DNA of 64,000 nucleotides from an uncultured Bacteroidota bacterium (GCA_902613595.1 CACMHY010000002.1:1-64000); one strand, 5' to 3'; shown: positions 1-9,844, counted from the first letter of the stretch. The notes: generated from the sequence alone by a model not told the origin. Numbers and translations are program-made.

Positions 1-4
1 TAAA

Positions 5-466
5 ATGATCACTAAAGAACAGGTTTTAGAAGCTCAAAAATTATGGGGCGACGGCGTTGTAAAAATTGGATCCTTAAAACAAAGTAGAACTGAATGTGAA
101 GAATATGCTAGCAATTTTCTTGACAATCGTTATGCTTTTGAACAAGGCGATGTTTTATTTAAGCCTACTAAATGTGAGTTAGAGCAATTTAGGCCAACTA
201 AATCAGAAGCATTGTCATATTTTATTGCTGGTGATGATAGAGCATGTAAGGAAGATAAGGGATTTGCAATTAATCCTTGGACAAATGTGAGATTTGAGAA
301 CACTGGCTTTATTTTAGAAGAAAATAGAGCTATCGCGATGGGGAATTATTTTTTCACAGATTTACAAGGTGTTGAAGCTAAAGTTGAGTACACATTTGGA
401 TATAAATTATCACAAGGAAAGCTGAAAATTGATTTACATCACTCCTCATTCCCATTTACAAATTAA
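5..466 (+). CDS. Iota-class carbonic anhydrase homologue (COG4337-like)
   Basis: A 153-residue single-domain protein. It resembles the COG4337 family of the SnoaL/NTF2-like fold, whose members include the iota-class carbonic anhydrases of diatoms, cyanobacteria and some proteobacteria (CO2 to bicarbonate). Family-type blocks visible here are FKPTK (52-56), a QFR...SYF segment (61-73), NPW (90-92), RFENTGF (96-102), MGNYFF (112-117), VEYTFGY (127-133) and the C-terminal HHSS (145-148). His and Ser of that last motif, with a Tyr and a Thr, form the proposed active site in the family. No signal peptide is visible, so it is probably cytoplasmic. The frame is open back to the window edge, so a further upstream start cannot be excluded. 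A strong terminator follows, so it ends its transcript. Family assignment is good; activity is inferred. A non-catalytic NTF2-like protein is the alternative. Confidence 0.72.
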   Translation: MITKEQVLEAQKLWGDGVVKIGSLKQSRTECEEYASNFLDNRYAFEQGDVLFKPTKCELEQFRPTKSEALSYFIAGDDRACKEDKGFAINPWTNVRFENTGFILEENRAIAMGNYFFTDLQGVEAKVEYTFGYKLSQGKLKIDLHHSSFPFTN

Positions 467-487
467 AAAGACTTTTAAACTTAACTT

Positions 488-528
488 ATCCCTTATTCAT
501 ATCAAAATTGTGAATAAGGGATATTTTT
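488..528 (+). terminator. Intrinsic terminator after the carbonic anhydrase homologue
   Basis: A perfect 12-bp inverted repeat (ATCCCTTATTCA at 488-499 and its complement at 511-522) surrounds an 11-base loop and is followed by a T-rich run. It separates the carbonic anhydrase homologue from the peptidase gene, and the T-run fits the plus direction. Confidence 0.85.
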
Positions 529-544
529 ATTGAAACAAAGTTTA

Positions 545-2698
545 ATGATTATGAGAATATACATCTATTTTATTTTTTTGAGTTTACTTTTCCTATCATG
601 TAATGAAGGCCATAAAAAAAATAGTTATCCAGAAACAAAAAAATTACCTGTAACTGACAAATACTTTAATGAATCAGTAACTGACGATTATCGTTGGCTT
701 GAAGATGATAACTCTGATAACACAAAAAAGTGGGTAATTAATCAGAATAATACAACTTTCAAATATTTAGATGAGATTCCTTTTAGAAATGAACTTAAGA
801 ATAGATTAAAACAACTTTGGGATTATGAAAAAATCTCAGCACCATTTAAAGAAGGACAATACACCTATTTCTACAAAAACGATGGTCTTCAAAATCAATC
901 TATTCTTTACCGAGAAAATAATAAAAATAACGCTGAAGTCTTTTTAGATCCAAACAGTTTTTCTAAAGATGGTACTACTTCTCTATCCACCTTAAGCTTC
1001 TCTAAAACAGGAGATTTAGTTGCATATTCTATAAGTGAAGGGGGGAGTGATTGGAGAAAAATTATAGTGATGAACGCCATTAATAAAAATATAATTGAGG
1101 ATACTTTAGTAGATGTAAAATTCAGTGGTATACAATGGAAACTTGATGAAGGTTTTTTCTATTCTAGTTATGATAAACCAAAGGGGAGTGAGCTTAGTGA
1201 TATGACCGATCAGCACAAATTATATTACCATAAGCTAGGGACTAAACAATCTGAAGACATAATAGTGTATGGTGAGAAACAAGATCAAAAGCACAGATAT
1301 GTTGGGGCTAAAGTATCTGATAATGGGAGGTACCTTTTTATTTCAGCCTCTAAAACAACTTCAGGTAATATTAGTTTTTTAAAAGATTTAAATTTGAATT
1401 TGAAAAATAGCCCCTTAATTAGAGTAGATGAAAATTATCAAACAGATAGTTATCTATTGCATTCAGATGGGGAAAAGCTGTATATAGTCACTAACAGAAA
1501 TGCACCAAATCAAAAACTTATAGTGGTTAATGCCAGAAAACCGCATGAAAAATATTGGAAGGATTTTATACCTGAAGGGAAATATGTTCTTTCTCCAACT
1601 ACTGGAGGGGGATATTTTTTTGCTCGCTATATCGCTGATGTAATAACGAAAGTAATTCAATATGATATGGATGGTGTAAATATGGGAGAAATAGAATTAC
1701 CAGGATTAGGAACAGCTTATGGTTGGAGTGGAAAAAAAGACCAAGAAGTTTTATATTTCAGTTTCACAAACTACCATTCTCCTAGCCAAATATTTTCTTA
1801 TAATCCAAAAACAAAAATGTCAATAAAATACTGGGAGCCCAAAATTGATTTTGATTCAAACGATTATAAGTCAGAACAAATTTTTTATAAATCAGAAGAT
1901 GGAACTAAAATTCCGATGATTATTACTTATAAAAAAGGTATAAAATTTGATGGCCAAAACCCTACCATTTTATATGGCTATGGAGGTTTCAATATAAGTA
2001 TCCGGCCTTCTTTTAATATAGCAAATGCTGTTTGGTTAGAACAGGGAGGGATTTATGCTGTTCCAAACATTAGGGGCGGCGGAGAGTATGGGAAAGAATG
2101 GCATAAAGCAGGAACACAACAAAAAAAACAAAATGTATTTAATGACTTCATTGCAGCAGCAGAATTTCTAATAAAAAACAAATTTACCAATCCAGAGTTT
2201 CTTGCTATTAGGGGAGGTTCAAACGGTGGCTTACTAGTTGGAGCCACAATGACTCAAAGGCCTGAACTAATGAAGGTCGCATTACCTGCAGTAGGAGTTT
2301 TAGATATGTTACGTTATCACAAGTTTACTGCAGGTGCAGGCTGGGCATACGATTATGGTACTTCTGAGGATTCTAAGGAGATGTTCAATTATTTAAAAAG
2401 TTATTCTCCAGTTCATAATGTAAAAGAGGATACAAATTACCCCGCGACTTTAATTACAACTGGGGATCATGATGACCGTGTGGTTCCTGCACACTCTTTT
2501 AAATTTGCAGCCCAGCTACAAAACAAACAAAATGGAGAAAATCCAGTTTTAATTCGGATAGAGACCAACGCTGGACATGGAGCTGGGACTCCTGTATCAA
2601 AAAGAATTGACCAATACGCGGATATCTTCGGATTTACTCTTTTTAATATGGGATTTAAAGTTTTACCCCAAAAGATCAAAAATAAAGTAAAAGGGTAA
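545..2698 (+). CDS. Prolyl oligopeptidase family serine peptidase (S9A), lipoprotein
   Basis: A 717-residue protein of the prolyl oligopeptidase family, which cleaves short proline-containing peptides. The N-terminus is a lipoprotein signal: a hydrophobic stretch ending in LFLSC, so it is likely anchored in the envelope and works on peptides outside the cytoplasm. A beta-propeller-like middle (about 60-420) precedes an alpha/beta hydrolase domain. The catalytic Ser lies in GGSNGG (Ser559), Asp in GDHDDR (643-644) and His in NAGHGAG (His678). The frame also opens at a TTG at 530, but that lies in the T-run of the preceding terminator, so I chose the ATG at 545; the ATG at 551 is equally possible. 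The length matches the family. The GNAT gene follows 13 bases downstream. Confidence 0.93.
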   Translation: MIMRIYIYFIFLSLLFLSCNEGHKKNSYPETKKLPVTDKYFNESVTDDYRWLEDDNSDNTKKWVINQNNTTFKYLDEIPFRNELKNRLKQLWDYEKISAPFKEGQYTYFYKNDGLQNQSILYRENNKNNAEVFLDPNSFSKDGTTSLSTLSFSKTGDLVAYSISEGGSDWRKIIVMNAINKNIIEDTLVDVKFSGIQWKLDEGFFYSSYDKPKGSELSDMTDQHKLYYHKLGTKQSEDIIVYGEKQDQKHRYVGAKVSDNGRYLFISASKTTSGNISFLKDLNLNLKNSPLIRVDENYQTDSYLLHSDGEKLYIVTNRNAPNQKLIVVNARKPHEKYWKDFIPEGKYVLSPTTGGGYFFARYIADVITKVIQYDMDGVNMGEIELPGLGTAYGWSGKKDQEVLYFSFTNYHSPSQIFSYNPKTKMSIKYWEPKIDFDSNDYKSEQIFYKSEDGTKIPMIITYKKGIKFDGQNPTILYGYGGFNISIRPSFNIANAVWLEQGGIYAVPNIRGGGEYGKEWHKAGTQQKKQNVFNDFIAAAEFLIKNKFTNPEFLAIRGGSNGGLLVGATMTQRPELMKVALPAVGVLDMLRYHKFTAGAGWAYDYGTSEDSKEMFNYLKSYSPVHNVKEDTNYPATLITTGDHDDRVVPAHSFKFAAQLQNKQNGENPVLIRIETNAGHGAGTPVSKRIDQYADIFGFTLFNMGFKVLPQKIKNKVKG

Positions 2699-2711
2699 AA
2701 TTTAATTCATT

Positions 2712-3191
2712 ATGATACGTGAGGCAAAATCTAAAGATGCAAAAGCTATTGCTTCAATTTATAACCACTACATTTTAAATTCTTCAATAAGCTTTGAAGA
2801 AAAACCTATAAATGAAAATATTATAATCGAGAGGATAAATTATAGTGGAAAGAATAAGTGGTGGATTTATGAATCTGCGGATGAATTATTAGGTTATGCA
2901 TATTCTACTAACTGGAAATCTAGATCAGCATATCGCTATACGGTCGAAAGCAGTATTTATTTAAAGCCAAATAATTTTCGAAATGGAATAGGAACAGCAC
3001 TTTATACAAAACTTTTAGAATCATTAAAAAAAGAGGGATTTAGAAGAGTTTTGGCTGGAATTTCTTTGCCTAATGAATCAAGTGTTCTATTTCATGAGAA
3101 TTTTGGATTTAAAAAAGTAGGACAACTTGAGTCAGTGGGATATAAGTTCAAAAAGTGGATAGATATCGGTTATTGGGAGCTTAAAATTTAG
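2712..3191 (+). CDS. GNAT N-acetyltransferase, phosphinothricin/methionine-sulfoximine acetyltransferase type
   Basis: A 159-residue GNAT-fold enzyme that transfers acetyl from acetyl-CoA to an amine. The N-terminal IREAKSKDAKAIASIYNHY pattern and the acetyl-CoA loop RNGIGTA (90-96), followed by a conserved helix, match the PAT/MnaT/YwnH branch. That branch acetylates phosphinothricin, methionine sulfoximine or related amino acids; the physiological substrate is not known from sequence. It is probably cotranscribed with the upstream peptidase. Its end faces accC on the other strand with five bases between, and no clear terminator is visible there. Confidence 0.85.
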   Translation: MIREAKSKDAKAIASIYNHYILNSSISFEEKPINENIIIERINYSGKNKWWIYESADELLGYAYSTNWKSRSAYRYTVESSIYLKPNNFRNGIGTALYTKLLESLKKEGFRRVLAGISLPNESSVLFHENFGFKKVGQLESVGYKFKKWIDIGYWELKI

Positions 3192-3196
3192 AAACA

Positions 3197-4537
3197 CTAA
3201 TTTTCCATTTCAAACTCCTCCATGAATTTTGTTGTATACTTTCCATTTAAATAGGCAGGATCATTCATTAATTTTAAATGAAACGGAATAGTTGTTTTTA
3301 CACCCTCTATAATAAATTCTTCTAGAGCACGCTTCATTTTATGGATTGCACCCTCTCTTGTTTGAGCTGTGGTGATTAGTTTAGCAATCATTGAGTCGTA
3401 GTGAGGGGGAATTACATAACCACTATAAACATGAGTATCCAGTCTTACCCCATGTCCTCCAGGGAAATGCATTGTGCTTATCATTCCAGGACTTGGTCTA
3501 AAATCATTAAACGGGTCTTCTGCATTAATTCGACATTCTATAGAATGGAGTTTAGGGAAATAATTTTTACCTGAAATTTTTTCACCTGCTGCAACCTTTA
3601 TTTGCTCACATATGAGATCAAAATCTATTACTTGCTCAGTAACAGGATGTTCTACTTGAATTCTTGTGTTCATTTCCATGAAGTAGAAATTCTTATTTTT
3701 ATCTACTAGAAATTCAATTGTACCTGCCCCTTCATATTTTATAAATTCAGTTGCTTTTACTGCAGCCTCACCCATTTTGTTTCTAAGCGTAGATGTCATG
3801 AATGGGGAAGGAGTTTCTTCAGTCAATTTTTGATGACGCCGCTGTATTGAGCAATCCCTTTCAGAAAGATGACATGCTTTCCCACTTGAATCTCCAACTA
3901 CTTGGATCTCAATATGACGAGGTTCTTCGATTAGCTTTTCAATGTACATACCGTCATTACCAAATGAAGCAGCAGCCTCTTGTCTTGAACTGTTCCATGC
4001 TTTTTCAAGGTCCTGTGGTTTCCATATTGCTCGCATTCCTTTCCCACCACCCCCGGCGGTTGCTTTTAACATTACCGGATAGCCTATTTCAGATGCTATT
4101 TGTTCAGCTTCTTTAAAACTTCCAATTATACCTTTTGAACCTGGAATAGTCGGGATTCCAGCTTCTTGCATGGTTTTTTTTGCCGAAGCTTTATCTCCCA
4201 TCTTACTTATCATAGAAGGAGAAGCACCAATAAACTTAATTTTATGTTCCTCACATATTTCAGAGAATTTTGCATTTTCAGATAAAAAACCATAACCAGG
4301 ATGAATAGCATCTGCATTTGTTATTTCGGCCGCAGCAATAATGTTTGAAATTTTTAAGTAAGATTCGTTACTAGCAGCTGGCCCAATGCAAACGGCCTCG
4401 TCCGCAAATCTAACATGAAGGCTATCAGTGTCAGCTTTTGAATAAACAGCAACTGTTTTTATACCCATTTCTTTGCAAGTACGAATAATTCTCATGGCAA
4501 TTTCACCCCTGTTTGCAATTAGAACTTTATTGAACAT
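3197..4537 (-). CDS. accC: Acetyl-CoA carboxylase, biotin carboxylase subunit
   Basis: A 446-residue biotin carboxylase. It uses ATP and bicarbonate to carboxylate the biotin carried by AccB, the first half-reaction of malonyl-CoA synthesis. The start [13 protein letters not shown] is typical. The glycine-rich ATP-grasp loop GGGGKGMR is at 162-169 and the [14 protein letters not shown] catalytic block at 288-301. The length is normal for the family. It is last in the DUF177-rpmF-fabH-accB-accC run, starting 8 bases after accB. The carboxyltransferase genes accA and accD are not in this window. Confidence 0.97.
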   Translation of the reverse strand: MFNKVLIANRGEIAMRIIRTCKEMGIKTVAVYSKADTDSLHVRFADEAVCIGPAASNESYLKISNIIAAAEITNADAIHPGYGFLSENAKFSEICEEHKIKFIGASPSMISKMGDKASAKKTMQEAGIPTIPGSKGIIGSFKEAEQIASEIGYPVMLKATAGGGGKGMRAIWKPQDLEKAWNSSRQEAAASFGNDGMYIEKLIEEPRHIEIQVVGDSSGKACHLSERDCSIQRRHQKLTEETPSPFMTSTLRNKMGEAAVKATEFIKYEGAGTIEFLVDKNKNFYFMEMNTRIQVEHPVTEQVIDFDLICEQIKVAAGEKISGKNYFPKLHSIECRINAEDPFNDFRPSPGMISTMHFPGGHGVRLDTHVYSGYVIPPHYDSMIAKLITTAQTREGAIHKMKRALEEFIIEGVKTTIPFHLKLMNDPAYLNGKYTTKFMEEFEMEN

Positions 4538-4545
4538 TTTAATGT

Positions 4546-5043
4546 TTAAAGGGGTTTGATTAAAAATAACGGTTGATCAAATTCAACAGGAGAAGCGTCG
4601 TCAATAAGAATTTTGACAATTGTACCACCTAATTCAGATTCAATTTCATTAAAAAGTTTCATAGCTTCAATAACACAAAGAACATCTCCTTCCTTAATTA
4701 TGTCTCCAACTTCAACAAATGGAGGTTTATCAGGGGCTGATTTTCTGTAAAAAGTTCCAATTATAGGAGATTTTATCGTAATTAATTCGTCATCCTCAGA
4801 TGTAGACTCATCTTTTTTATTTTCATTCCCTTTATTATCCTTCAAAGACAATTCCATGGATTGAGAAGTAGAAGGTGAAATTGACAATGGGTTTACATTT
4901 TGCAAAAATTTACCAGGTTCCACACCAGAAGAGCTTCCTCCAGTTTTAATTGTTATTTTAATATCCTCCATTTCAAGTTTTACCTCCTGTGCACCAGATT
5001 TGGCTACAAATTTTATTAGGTTTTGAATGTCTTTTATGTCCAT
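4546..5043 (-). CDS. accB: Acetyl-CoA carboxylase biotin carboxyl carrier protein
   Basis: A 165-residue BCCP. The N-terminal helical segment [13 protein letters not shown] is followed by a low-complexity Ser/Asp/Glu/Lys linker and a C-terminal biotinyl domain. Biotin attaches to the lysine of the EAMK motif (Lys129). The frame stays open upstream into fabH, but the extended version would add residues encoded inside fabH. The ATG at 5043, where BCCP homology begins, is the better start, 16 bases after fabH ends. It partners with AccC encoded just downstream. Confidence 0.96.
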   Translation of the reverse strand: MDIKDIQNLIKFVAKSGAQEVKLEMEDIKITIKTGGSSSGVEPGKFLQNVNPLSISPSTSQSMELSLKDNKGNENKKDESTSEDDELITIKSPIIGTFYRKSAPDKPPFVEVGDIIKEGDVLCVIEAMKLFNEIESELGGTIVKILIDDASPVEFDQPLFLIKPL

Positions 5044-5059
5044 TTTTATTGATTTTAAT

Positions 5060-6064
5060 TTAATATGCCCACGTAAGGTAAGCTGCTCCCCAACTGAAAC
5101 CGCCACCAAAGGCAGCAAAAACTAGCTTATCTCCTGTTTTTAATTTATTTTCATAATCTTTTAACAATAGCGGTAGTGTTGCCGCAGTAGTATTTCCATA
5201 ATATTCAATATTCATCATGACTTTACTAGGATTAAGGTCCAGACGTTTTGTTGTTGCATCAACAATTCTTTTATTTGCTTGATGCGGAACAAGATAGTCA
5301 ATACTCTCATTATCAAGTTCGTTTCTTTTCATGATTTCTCTTGTGACGGTCGACATTTCTGAGACGGCATACCTGAAGACAGTTTTACCATCTTGATCAA
5401 TGTTGTGCCATCCTTTATCTAATGTGTCTTTTGATGTGGGATGCAGTGAGCCTCCTGCTTTTATTTTTAAAGACATTCTATCTGAACCATCACTTCTAAA
5501 ATATTCGTCTTCCCAACCATTTTCATTTAAGCTAGGTTCAAATAAAACGGCCCCTCCTCCATCACCAAATATTATACAAGTTGTACGATCTGTATAATCA
5601 ACAATGGAGGACATTTTATCAGCACCAATCAGCAATACTTTTTTATATCGCCCTGAACTCACATATGCAGCTGCAACACTCATTCCATAAAGGAAACCAG
5701 AGCAAGCAGCATTTAAATCATATGCAAAAGCATTCCTAGCTCCTATTAATGAAGCAACGTAAGGTGCAGTTGCTGCTACATGTAAATCTGGTGTAACTGT
5801 TGCAACAATCACAAGATCAATGGTATTTACGTTCGTATTTTTCTTTTTTAAGAGATCTTTAGCTGCTTTTATTGCCAGATAAGAAGTTGCTTTATTTTTG
5901 TCCAAAAGGATTCTACGCTCTTTTATACCCGTTCTACTTTGAATCCATTCATCAGTTGTATCAACCATGGTTTCTAATTTTTGATTAGAAAGGATTGTTT
6001 CAGGTGTGTATCCTCCGACAGCAGTTATGGCTGCTTTGAGAATTTTTTTTCCCTTCAGATGCAT
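5060..6064 (-). CDS. fabH: 3-oxoacyl-ACP synthase III (KAS III)
   Basis: A 334-residue condensing enzyme that starts fatty acid synthesis by joining an acyl-CoA to malonyl-ACP. The catalytic triad is visible: Cys121 in NAACSG, His261 in PHQAN and Asn291 in YGNTTAA. The N-terminal [17 protein letters not shown] and the [14 protein letters not shown] block are typical. In bacteria with iso-branched lipids, as in most flavobacteria, the primer is often a branched acyl-CoA; that is inferred, not read from sequence. It sits between rpmF (120 bases upstream) and accB (16 bases downstream). plsX, which lies before fabH in many other bacteria, is absent here. Confidence 0.96.
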   Translation of the reverse strand: MHLKGKKILKAAITAVGGYTPETILSNQKLETMVDTTDEWIQSRTGIKERRILLDKNKATSYLAIKAAKDLLKKKNTNVNTIDLVIVATVTPDLHVAATAPYVASLIGARNAFAYDLNAACSGFLYGMSVAAAYVSSGRYKKVLLIGADKMSSIVDYTDRTTCIIFGDGGGAVLFEPSLNENGWEDEYFRSDGSDRMSLKIKAGGSLHPTSKDTLDKGWHNIDQDGKTVFRYAVSEMSTVTREIMKRNELDNESIDYLVPHQANKRIVDATTKRLDLNPSKVMMNIEYYGNTTAATLPLLLKDYENKLKTGDKLVFAAFGGGFSWGAAYLTWAY

Positions 6065-6184
6065 TTAGTTATCTGCTTTTAAAGCGAAATTAAGGTTAAG
6101 ATAATGGTTTTTTAATGCAATCAAAATAAAACAATCAAAAAGATTATTGATGAATCAACTAAGATATTGTTTAACTATTTGTGA

Positions 6185-6382
6185 TTATGCAGTCTCTGTT
6201 TCAGTAGTATCAATAAGTACTTTACCTCTGTAATAGAGCTTGCCTTCATGCCAATGAGCTCTATGATAAAGATGCGCTTCACCTGTTTTCGAACATGTTG
6301 AAATTTGTTGATCAGCAGCTTTATAATGAGTCCTTCGTTTGTCTCTTCTTGTCTTGGAAATTTTTCTTTTTGGATGTGCCAT
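6185..6382 (-). CDS. rpmF: 50S ribosomal protein L32 (bL32)
   Basis: A 65-residue basic protein beginning [20 protein letters not shown], the L32 signature. It is a structural protein of the large ribosomal subunit. Only one of the usual zinc-ribbon cysteines is present (Cys30), consistent with the C-minus type of L32. The gene follows the DUF177 gene by 13 bases and precedes fabH, the widespread yceD-rpmF-fab arrangement that ties ribosome and lipid synthesis together. Confidence 0.97.
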   Translation of the reverse strand: MAHPKRKISKTRRDKRRTHYKAADQQISTCSKTGEAHLYHRAHWHEGKLYYRGKVLIDTTETETA

Positions 6383-6395
6383 GGTTTTTTTGTAT

Positions 6396-6920
6396 TTATA
6401 ATAAGCTTTTTAATTTCTCCCAGCGTGGGTCTTTATGAGTATCAGATTTTTTGTTTTGTGGGGCTAATTGTTCTAATTTACTTAAAATATCGTTTTTTAA
6501 AGTTCCGTTTCTAATACCTGGATGGACTTTTTTTAAAGGTAGTGATAAAACAACCATTTCATAAAAATGTTGGGCTACATTAATCTGGTAACTCCCTTCT
6601 GGAATCATCAAAATTTCATCTGGGTCGGCATCATTAGAAGTACCAAACTTGACTATCAAATCAAAATTTGTTTCCACAGTATGGTTGAATAATTCTGTTG
6701 AAACATCACACGATAGCAATACCTTTCCTCTAACATCAAAATGTAATTCCAAGAATGAAGCTTTTTTGTGCAGAGTCAATTTACCTTCTAATTCTGTTTT
6801 GTGAAAATCTTCATACTCAAAGTATTCAAAGAACTTATTTTCTAAGGCAAATGAGAAGTTATGTTTACCTTCTTTTAACCCTACAAAAGGTATTGTGAAT
6901 TCCCTCAATTCCATTCGCAA
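6396..6920 (-). CDS. DUF177 / YceD family protein
   Basis: A 174-residue protein of the DUF177 (YceD) family, recognised from its place directly before rpmF and its core around [25 protein letters not shown], with an acidic [11 protein letters not shown] segment after it. In plants and some bacteria the family is linked to 23S rRNA accumulation; the molecular role is unsettled. The CxxC pair of some family members is not present; only one cysteine is seen. The first ATG (6920) was used; a second Met two codons in is possible. It probably heads the rpmF-fabH-accBC operon. Confidence 0.85.
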   Translation of the reverse strand: MRMELREFTIPFVGLKEGKHNFSFALENKFFEYFEYEDFHKTELEGKLTLHKKASFLELHFDVRGKVLLSCDVSTELFNHTVETNFDLIVKFGTSNDADPDEILMIPEGSYQINVAQHFYEMVVLSLPLKKVHPGIRNGTLKNDILSKLEQLAPQNKKSDTHKDPRWEKLKSLL

Positions 6921-6992
6921 TATTTAAACTACAAATCTATTAAATTTTTTAACTAATAGCATTAAATTTTGTTTCGTTAAAATGACAATTAA

Positions 6993-7982
6993 TTAAATTA
7001 ATTTATTGTTAATTAAATATTCGGCTATTTGAACTGTATTAGTAGCTGCTCCTTTTCTCAGATTATCTGAAACAATCCAAAGATTTAATCCATTTTCTAC
7101 AGATTCATCCCTCCTTATACGGCCAACAAAAACTTCATCTTTTCCCTCCACATTAATTGGCATAGGATAAAAATTTCTGTTAGGGTCATCAACAACTTCT
7201 ACTCCATTTGTTTCATCTAAAATTGATTTAATTTTTCTAATGTCATAATTTGATTCAAATTCAATATTTACTGACTCACTATGACCTCCAATTACTGGAA
7301 TTCTGATTGCTGTTGCTGTAATTCCTATTGAAAAGTCCTCTAGAATTTTGTGAGTTTCATGGACTAATTTCATTTCCTCTTTTGTGTAGTTGTTATCAAG
7401 AAAAACATCGCATTGTGGAAGTGCATTTTTATGTATTTGATATGGGTAAGCTTTTTCTCCTATTTTACCATTTATCTCATTTTCAAGTTGTTTAACTGCT
7501 TTTATTCCCGTCCCAGTAATTGATTGATATGTAGAGATAACTAATCGTTTGATTTTAAAAGCTTTATGTAAAGGAGCTATCGCCATCACCATTTGAATAG
7601 TTGAACAGTTTGGATTAGCAATTATTTTATCTGTTGAAGTTAATTTGGATGCATTAATTTCTGGAATAACAAGCTTTATTTCTTTTTTCATTCTCCAGGC
7701 CGATGAATTATCAATCACAGTTGTTCCATTTACTGCAAATTTTGGTGCCCATTCTAGGGAGGTGTTTCCACCAGCAGAGAATAAAGCTAGATCTGGGGAA
7801 GCATTGATTGCCTCCTCTAATCCAATAACCTTTATCTTTTCCCCTTTAAATAAAATAGTTTTACCTATTGATTTTTCAGATGCGACTGGTATTAATTCGC
7901 TGATTGGAATCTTACGTTCTGTTAAAACTTCTAACATAACTTTTCCCACCATGCCTGTTACCCCTACAATAGCTAGTCTCAT
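6993..7982 (-). CDS. asd: Aspartate-semialdehyde dehydrogenase
   Basis: A 329-residue enzyme converting aspartyl phosphate to aspartate semialdehyde with NADPH, the branch point to lysine/diaminopimelate, threonine and methionine. The Rossmann motif GVTGMVG is at 7-13. The catalytic cysteine is Cys126 in NPNCSTIQ. The basic/His segment around IRIPVIGGHSES matches the family's catalytic histidine region. The length is normal. It lies downstream of alr on the same strand after a 98-base gap; both genes feed peptidoglycan precursors. Confidence 0.96.
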   Translation of the reverse strand: MRLAIVGVTGMVGKVMLEVLTERKIPISELIPVASEKSIGKTILFKGEKIKVIGLEEAINASPDLALFSAGGNTSLEWAPKFAVNGTTVIDNSSAWRMKKEIKLVIPEINASKLTSTDKIIANPNCSTIQMVMAIAPLHKAFKIKRLVISTYQSITGTGIKAVKQLENEINGKIGEKAYPYQIHKNALPQCDVFLDNNYTKEEMKLVHETHKILEDFSIGITATAIRIPVIGGHSESVNIEFESNYDIRKIKSILDETNGVEVVDDPNRNFYPMPINVEGKDEVFVGRIRRDESVENGLNLWIVSDNLRKGAATNTVQIAEYLINNKLI

Positions 7983-8080
7983 TTTTTAAATTTTGTTAAA
8001 ATTACTACTTACAGGGTTTTGGACAACATCCATGTGTATTTATAACAAATATTATTGTTTTGTTATTAGATGAATATTTT

Positions 8081-9169
8081 TTATTCGTAGATAACTCTTT
8101 TTACTCTGGGGCCAATAGCAGTTAGCAATTCATAGCTTATAGTATCAGCAGTTAGAGCCAGATCTGAAATAGAATTTTCTTTTCCAAATACGTAAACCAC
8201 GTCTCCTTCATCACAAGAAATTTTCGTTACATCTACCATAAACATATCCATACAAACATTTCCAACAATAGGTGCAATTTTCCCATTTATCGAAACGGTT
8301 CCTTTATGATTTCCAAGTCGTCTACATATTCCATCTGCATGACCTAGCGGAATAGTTGCAATCTTTGTTTCTTTTGAAACCTTCCACCCAAAATCATAAC
8401 CCACATATTCCCCTTTTTTGACAATGTGGATTTGGCTTATTGATGAAATTAATTCAGCCACAGGCTTAAGTTTTTTATCCCATTCTGGTCGATTTGCAAA
8501 ACCATGTAGTGCTATCCCACATCTTACAGCATCAAATTGATATTCTGGAAAATTAAATAATCCTGAGCTATTTAATAAATGAAACTTTGGAGTTATTTTA
8601 GAAATTTTAAGATGTTTTTCTCTAAGTTGCAAAAATGATTCAATTTGATGTTTATTTAATTTCATTTCTTTTTTAGCCTGAGATACAGCAAGGTGTGAGT
8701 AAATACTTTTAAGCGCAAACGTATCATCTTTTAGCTGATTTACAATCCAATCACAATAACTTGGATTAAAACCTAACCTATTAAGGCCAGTATTGTACTT
8801 AATATGAATAGGAAAATTTTTTAATTTCTTTAGTATTAATTTTTCTCGAAATTCTTTTAGTAAGTTCACACTGTACAAGCAGGCTTCTAATTTATTATCA
8901 ATGATATCGTCAAGCCCATAGGCCTGAGGATAAAAGACCATAATTCTTGACTTGACACCAATTTTTCTAAGAGTCTTTCCTTCATTCGAGTAGGCGACGG
9001 CAAATATGTTAACCCCTAATTTTTCTAATCTTTTTGCAATTGCTGGTAGAGCACTCCCATAAGCCGAGGCTTTTACAACAGCTATTAGATTAGTTTCAGA
9101 ATTTAAATTCCTTTGAAGAAATTTATAATTATGCTCCAAATTTGATAAATAGATGTTGAGTTGATTCAA
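8081..9169 (-). CDS. alr: Alanine racemase
   Basis: A 362-residue PLP enzyme interconverting L- and D-alanine for peptidoglycan. The PLP lysine is Lys33 in VVKASAYGS (more usual: VVKADAYGH). The second catalytic tyrosine is in the VGYDFGW segment, followed by a PLGHADGICRRLGN block and VGNVCMDMFMVDV near the C-terminus. The start is TTG at 9169, giving MNQLNIYLSNLEHNYKFL, the expected N-terminal helix. It begins five bases after tdk ends, so the two are cotranscribed. Confidence 0.94.
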   Translation of the reverse strand: MNQLNIYLSNLEHNYKFLQRNLNSETNLIAVVKASAYGSALPAIAKRLEKLGVNIFAVAYSNEGKTLRKIGVKSRIMVFYPQAYGLDDIIDNKLEACLYSVNLLKEFREKLILKKLKNFPIHIKYNTGLNRLGFNPSYCDWIVNQLKDDTFALKSIYSHLAVSQAKKEMKLNKHQIESFLQLREKHLKISKITPKFHLLNSSGLFNFPEYQFDAVRCGIALHGFANRPEWDKKLKPVAELISSISQIHIVKKGEYVGYDFGWKVSKETKIATIPLGHADGICRRLGNHKGTVSINGKIAPIVGNVCMDMFMVDVTKISCDEGDVVYVFGKENSISDLALTADTISYELLTAIGPRVKRVIYE

Positions 9170-9174
9170 GACTA

Positions 9175-9756
9175 TTATTTTATTTTTTTGATTTTTTGAA
9201 ATTCAGCCCTTGAAAGAGGTATGTAACTTTCCTTTTCACCTAAGTGAATTAATGATTTATTTTTAGATATCCTATGACTATGATTTGCTAAATTTCCACT
9301 TTTAGCACATATAGCGTGAACCTTAGTTATATATTCTGCGGTTGCCATCAGGTTAGGCATAGGTCCAAATGGATTACCTTTATAATCCATATCTAAACCA
9401 GCTACAATCACTCGAATGCCTTCATTAGCTAAATCATTACAAACTTTAATTATTCCATTATCGAAAAATTGAGCTTCATCAATACCAATAACATCTGAAC
9501 CTACAGCTTTAATTTTGATATCAGATGATTTTGAAACGGATTTTGATTTAATTTCATTTTTGTCATGTGATAAAACCAAATTAGTTTTAAAACGAGAATC
9601 AACAATTGGTTTAAAAACTTTAACTTTTTTTTTTGCATATTTTGCTCTGTTTAATCTTCTAATTAGCTCCTCCGTTTTACCAGAAAACATTGAGCCACAG
9701 ATTATCTCAATCCAGCCAAATTGTTCATTGGTCTTTAAGGTATTTTCTAAAAACAT
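9175..9756 (-). CDS. tdk: Thymidine kinase
   Basis: A 193-residue type II thymidine kinase that phosphorylates thymidine with ATP (salvage of dTMP). The P-loop GSMFSGKT is at 21-28, and GIDEAQFF is the Mg-binding/catalytic carboxylate region. The lasso region that usually holds four zinc-binding cysteines has only one here (ICAKSGNLANHSHR), apparently a lineage trait. It begins the tdk-alr unit, divergent from the gene at 9845 with an 88-base spacer. Confidence 0.95.
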   Translation of the reverse strand: MFLENTLKTNEQFGWIEIICGSMFSGKTEELIRRLNRAKYAKKKVKVFKPIVDSRFKTNLVLSHDKNEIKSKSVSKSSDIKIKAVGSDVIGIDEAQFFDNGIIKVCNDLANEGIRVIVAGLDMDYKGNPFGPMPNLMATAEYITKVHAICAKSGNLANHSHRISKNKSLIHLGEKESYIPLSRAEFQKIKKIK

Positions 9757-9844
9757 TTTGTAATTTTCATTATTAATCTTGGACTTAATATAAATTGATT
9801 ATCCAAAGGTATTAAATAAAGGTGGCTTCAAAATATTAAATCGG

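Noticed and set aside
3802-4116. 104-codon plus-strand frame
   Set aside because: It lies wholly inside accC, antisense, with no recognisable protein features.
5044-5118. N-terminal extension of accB
   Set aside because: It is encoded inside fabH and is not BCCP-like; the ATG at 5043 gives the family N-terminus.
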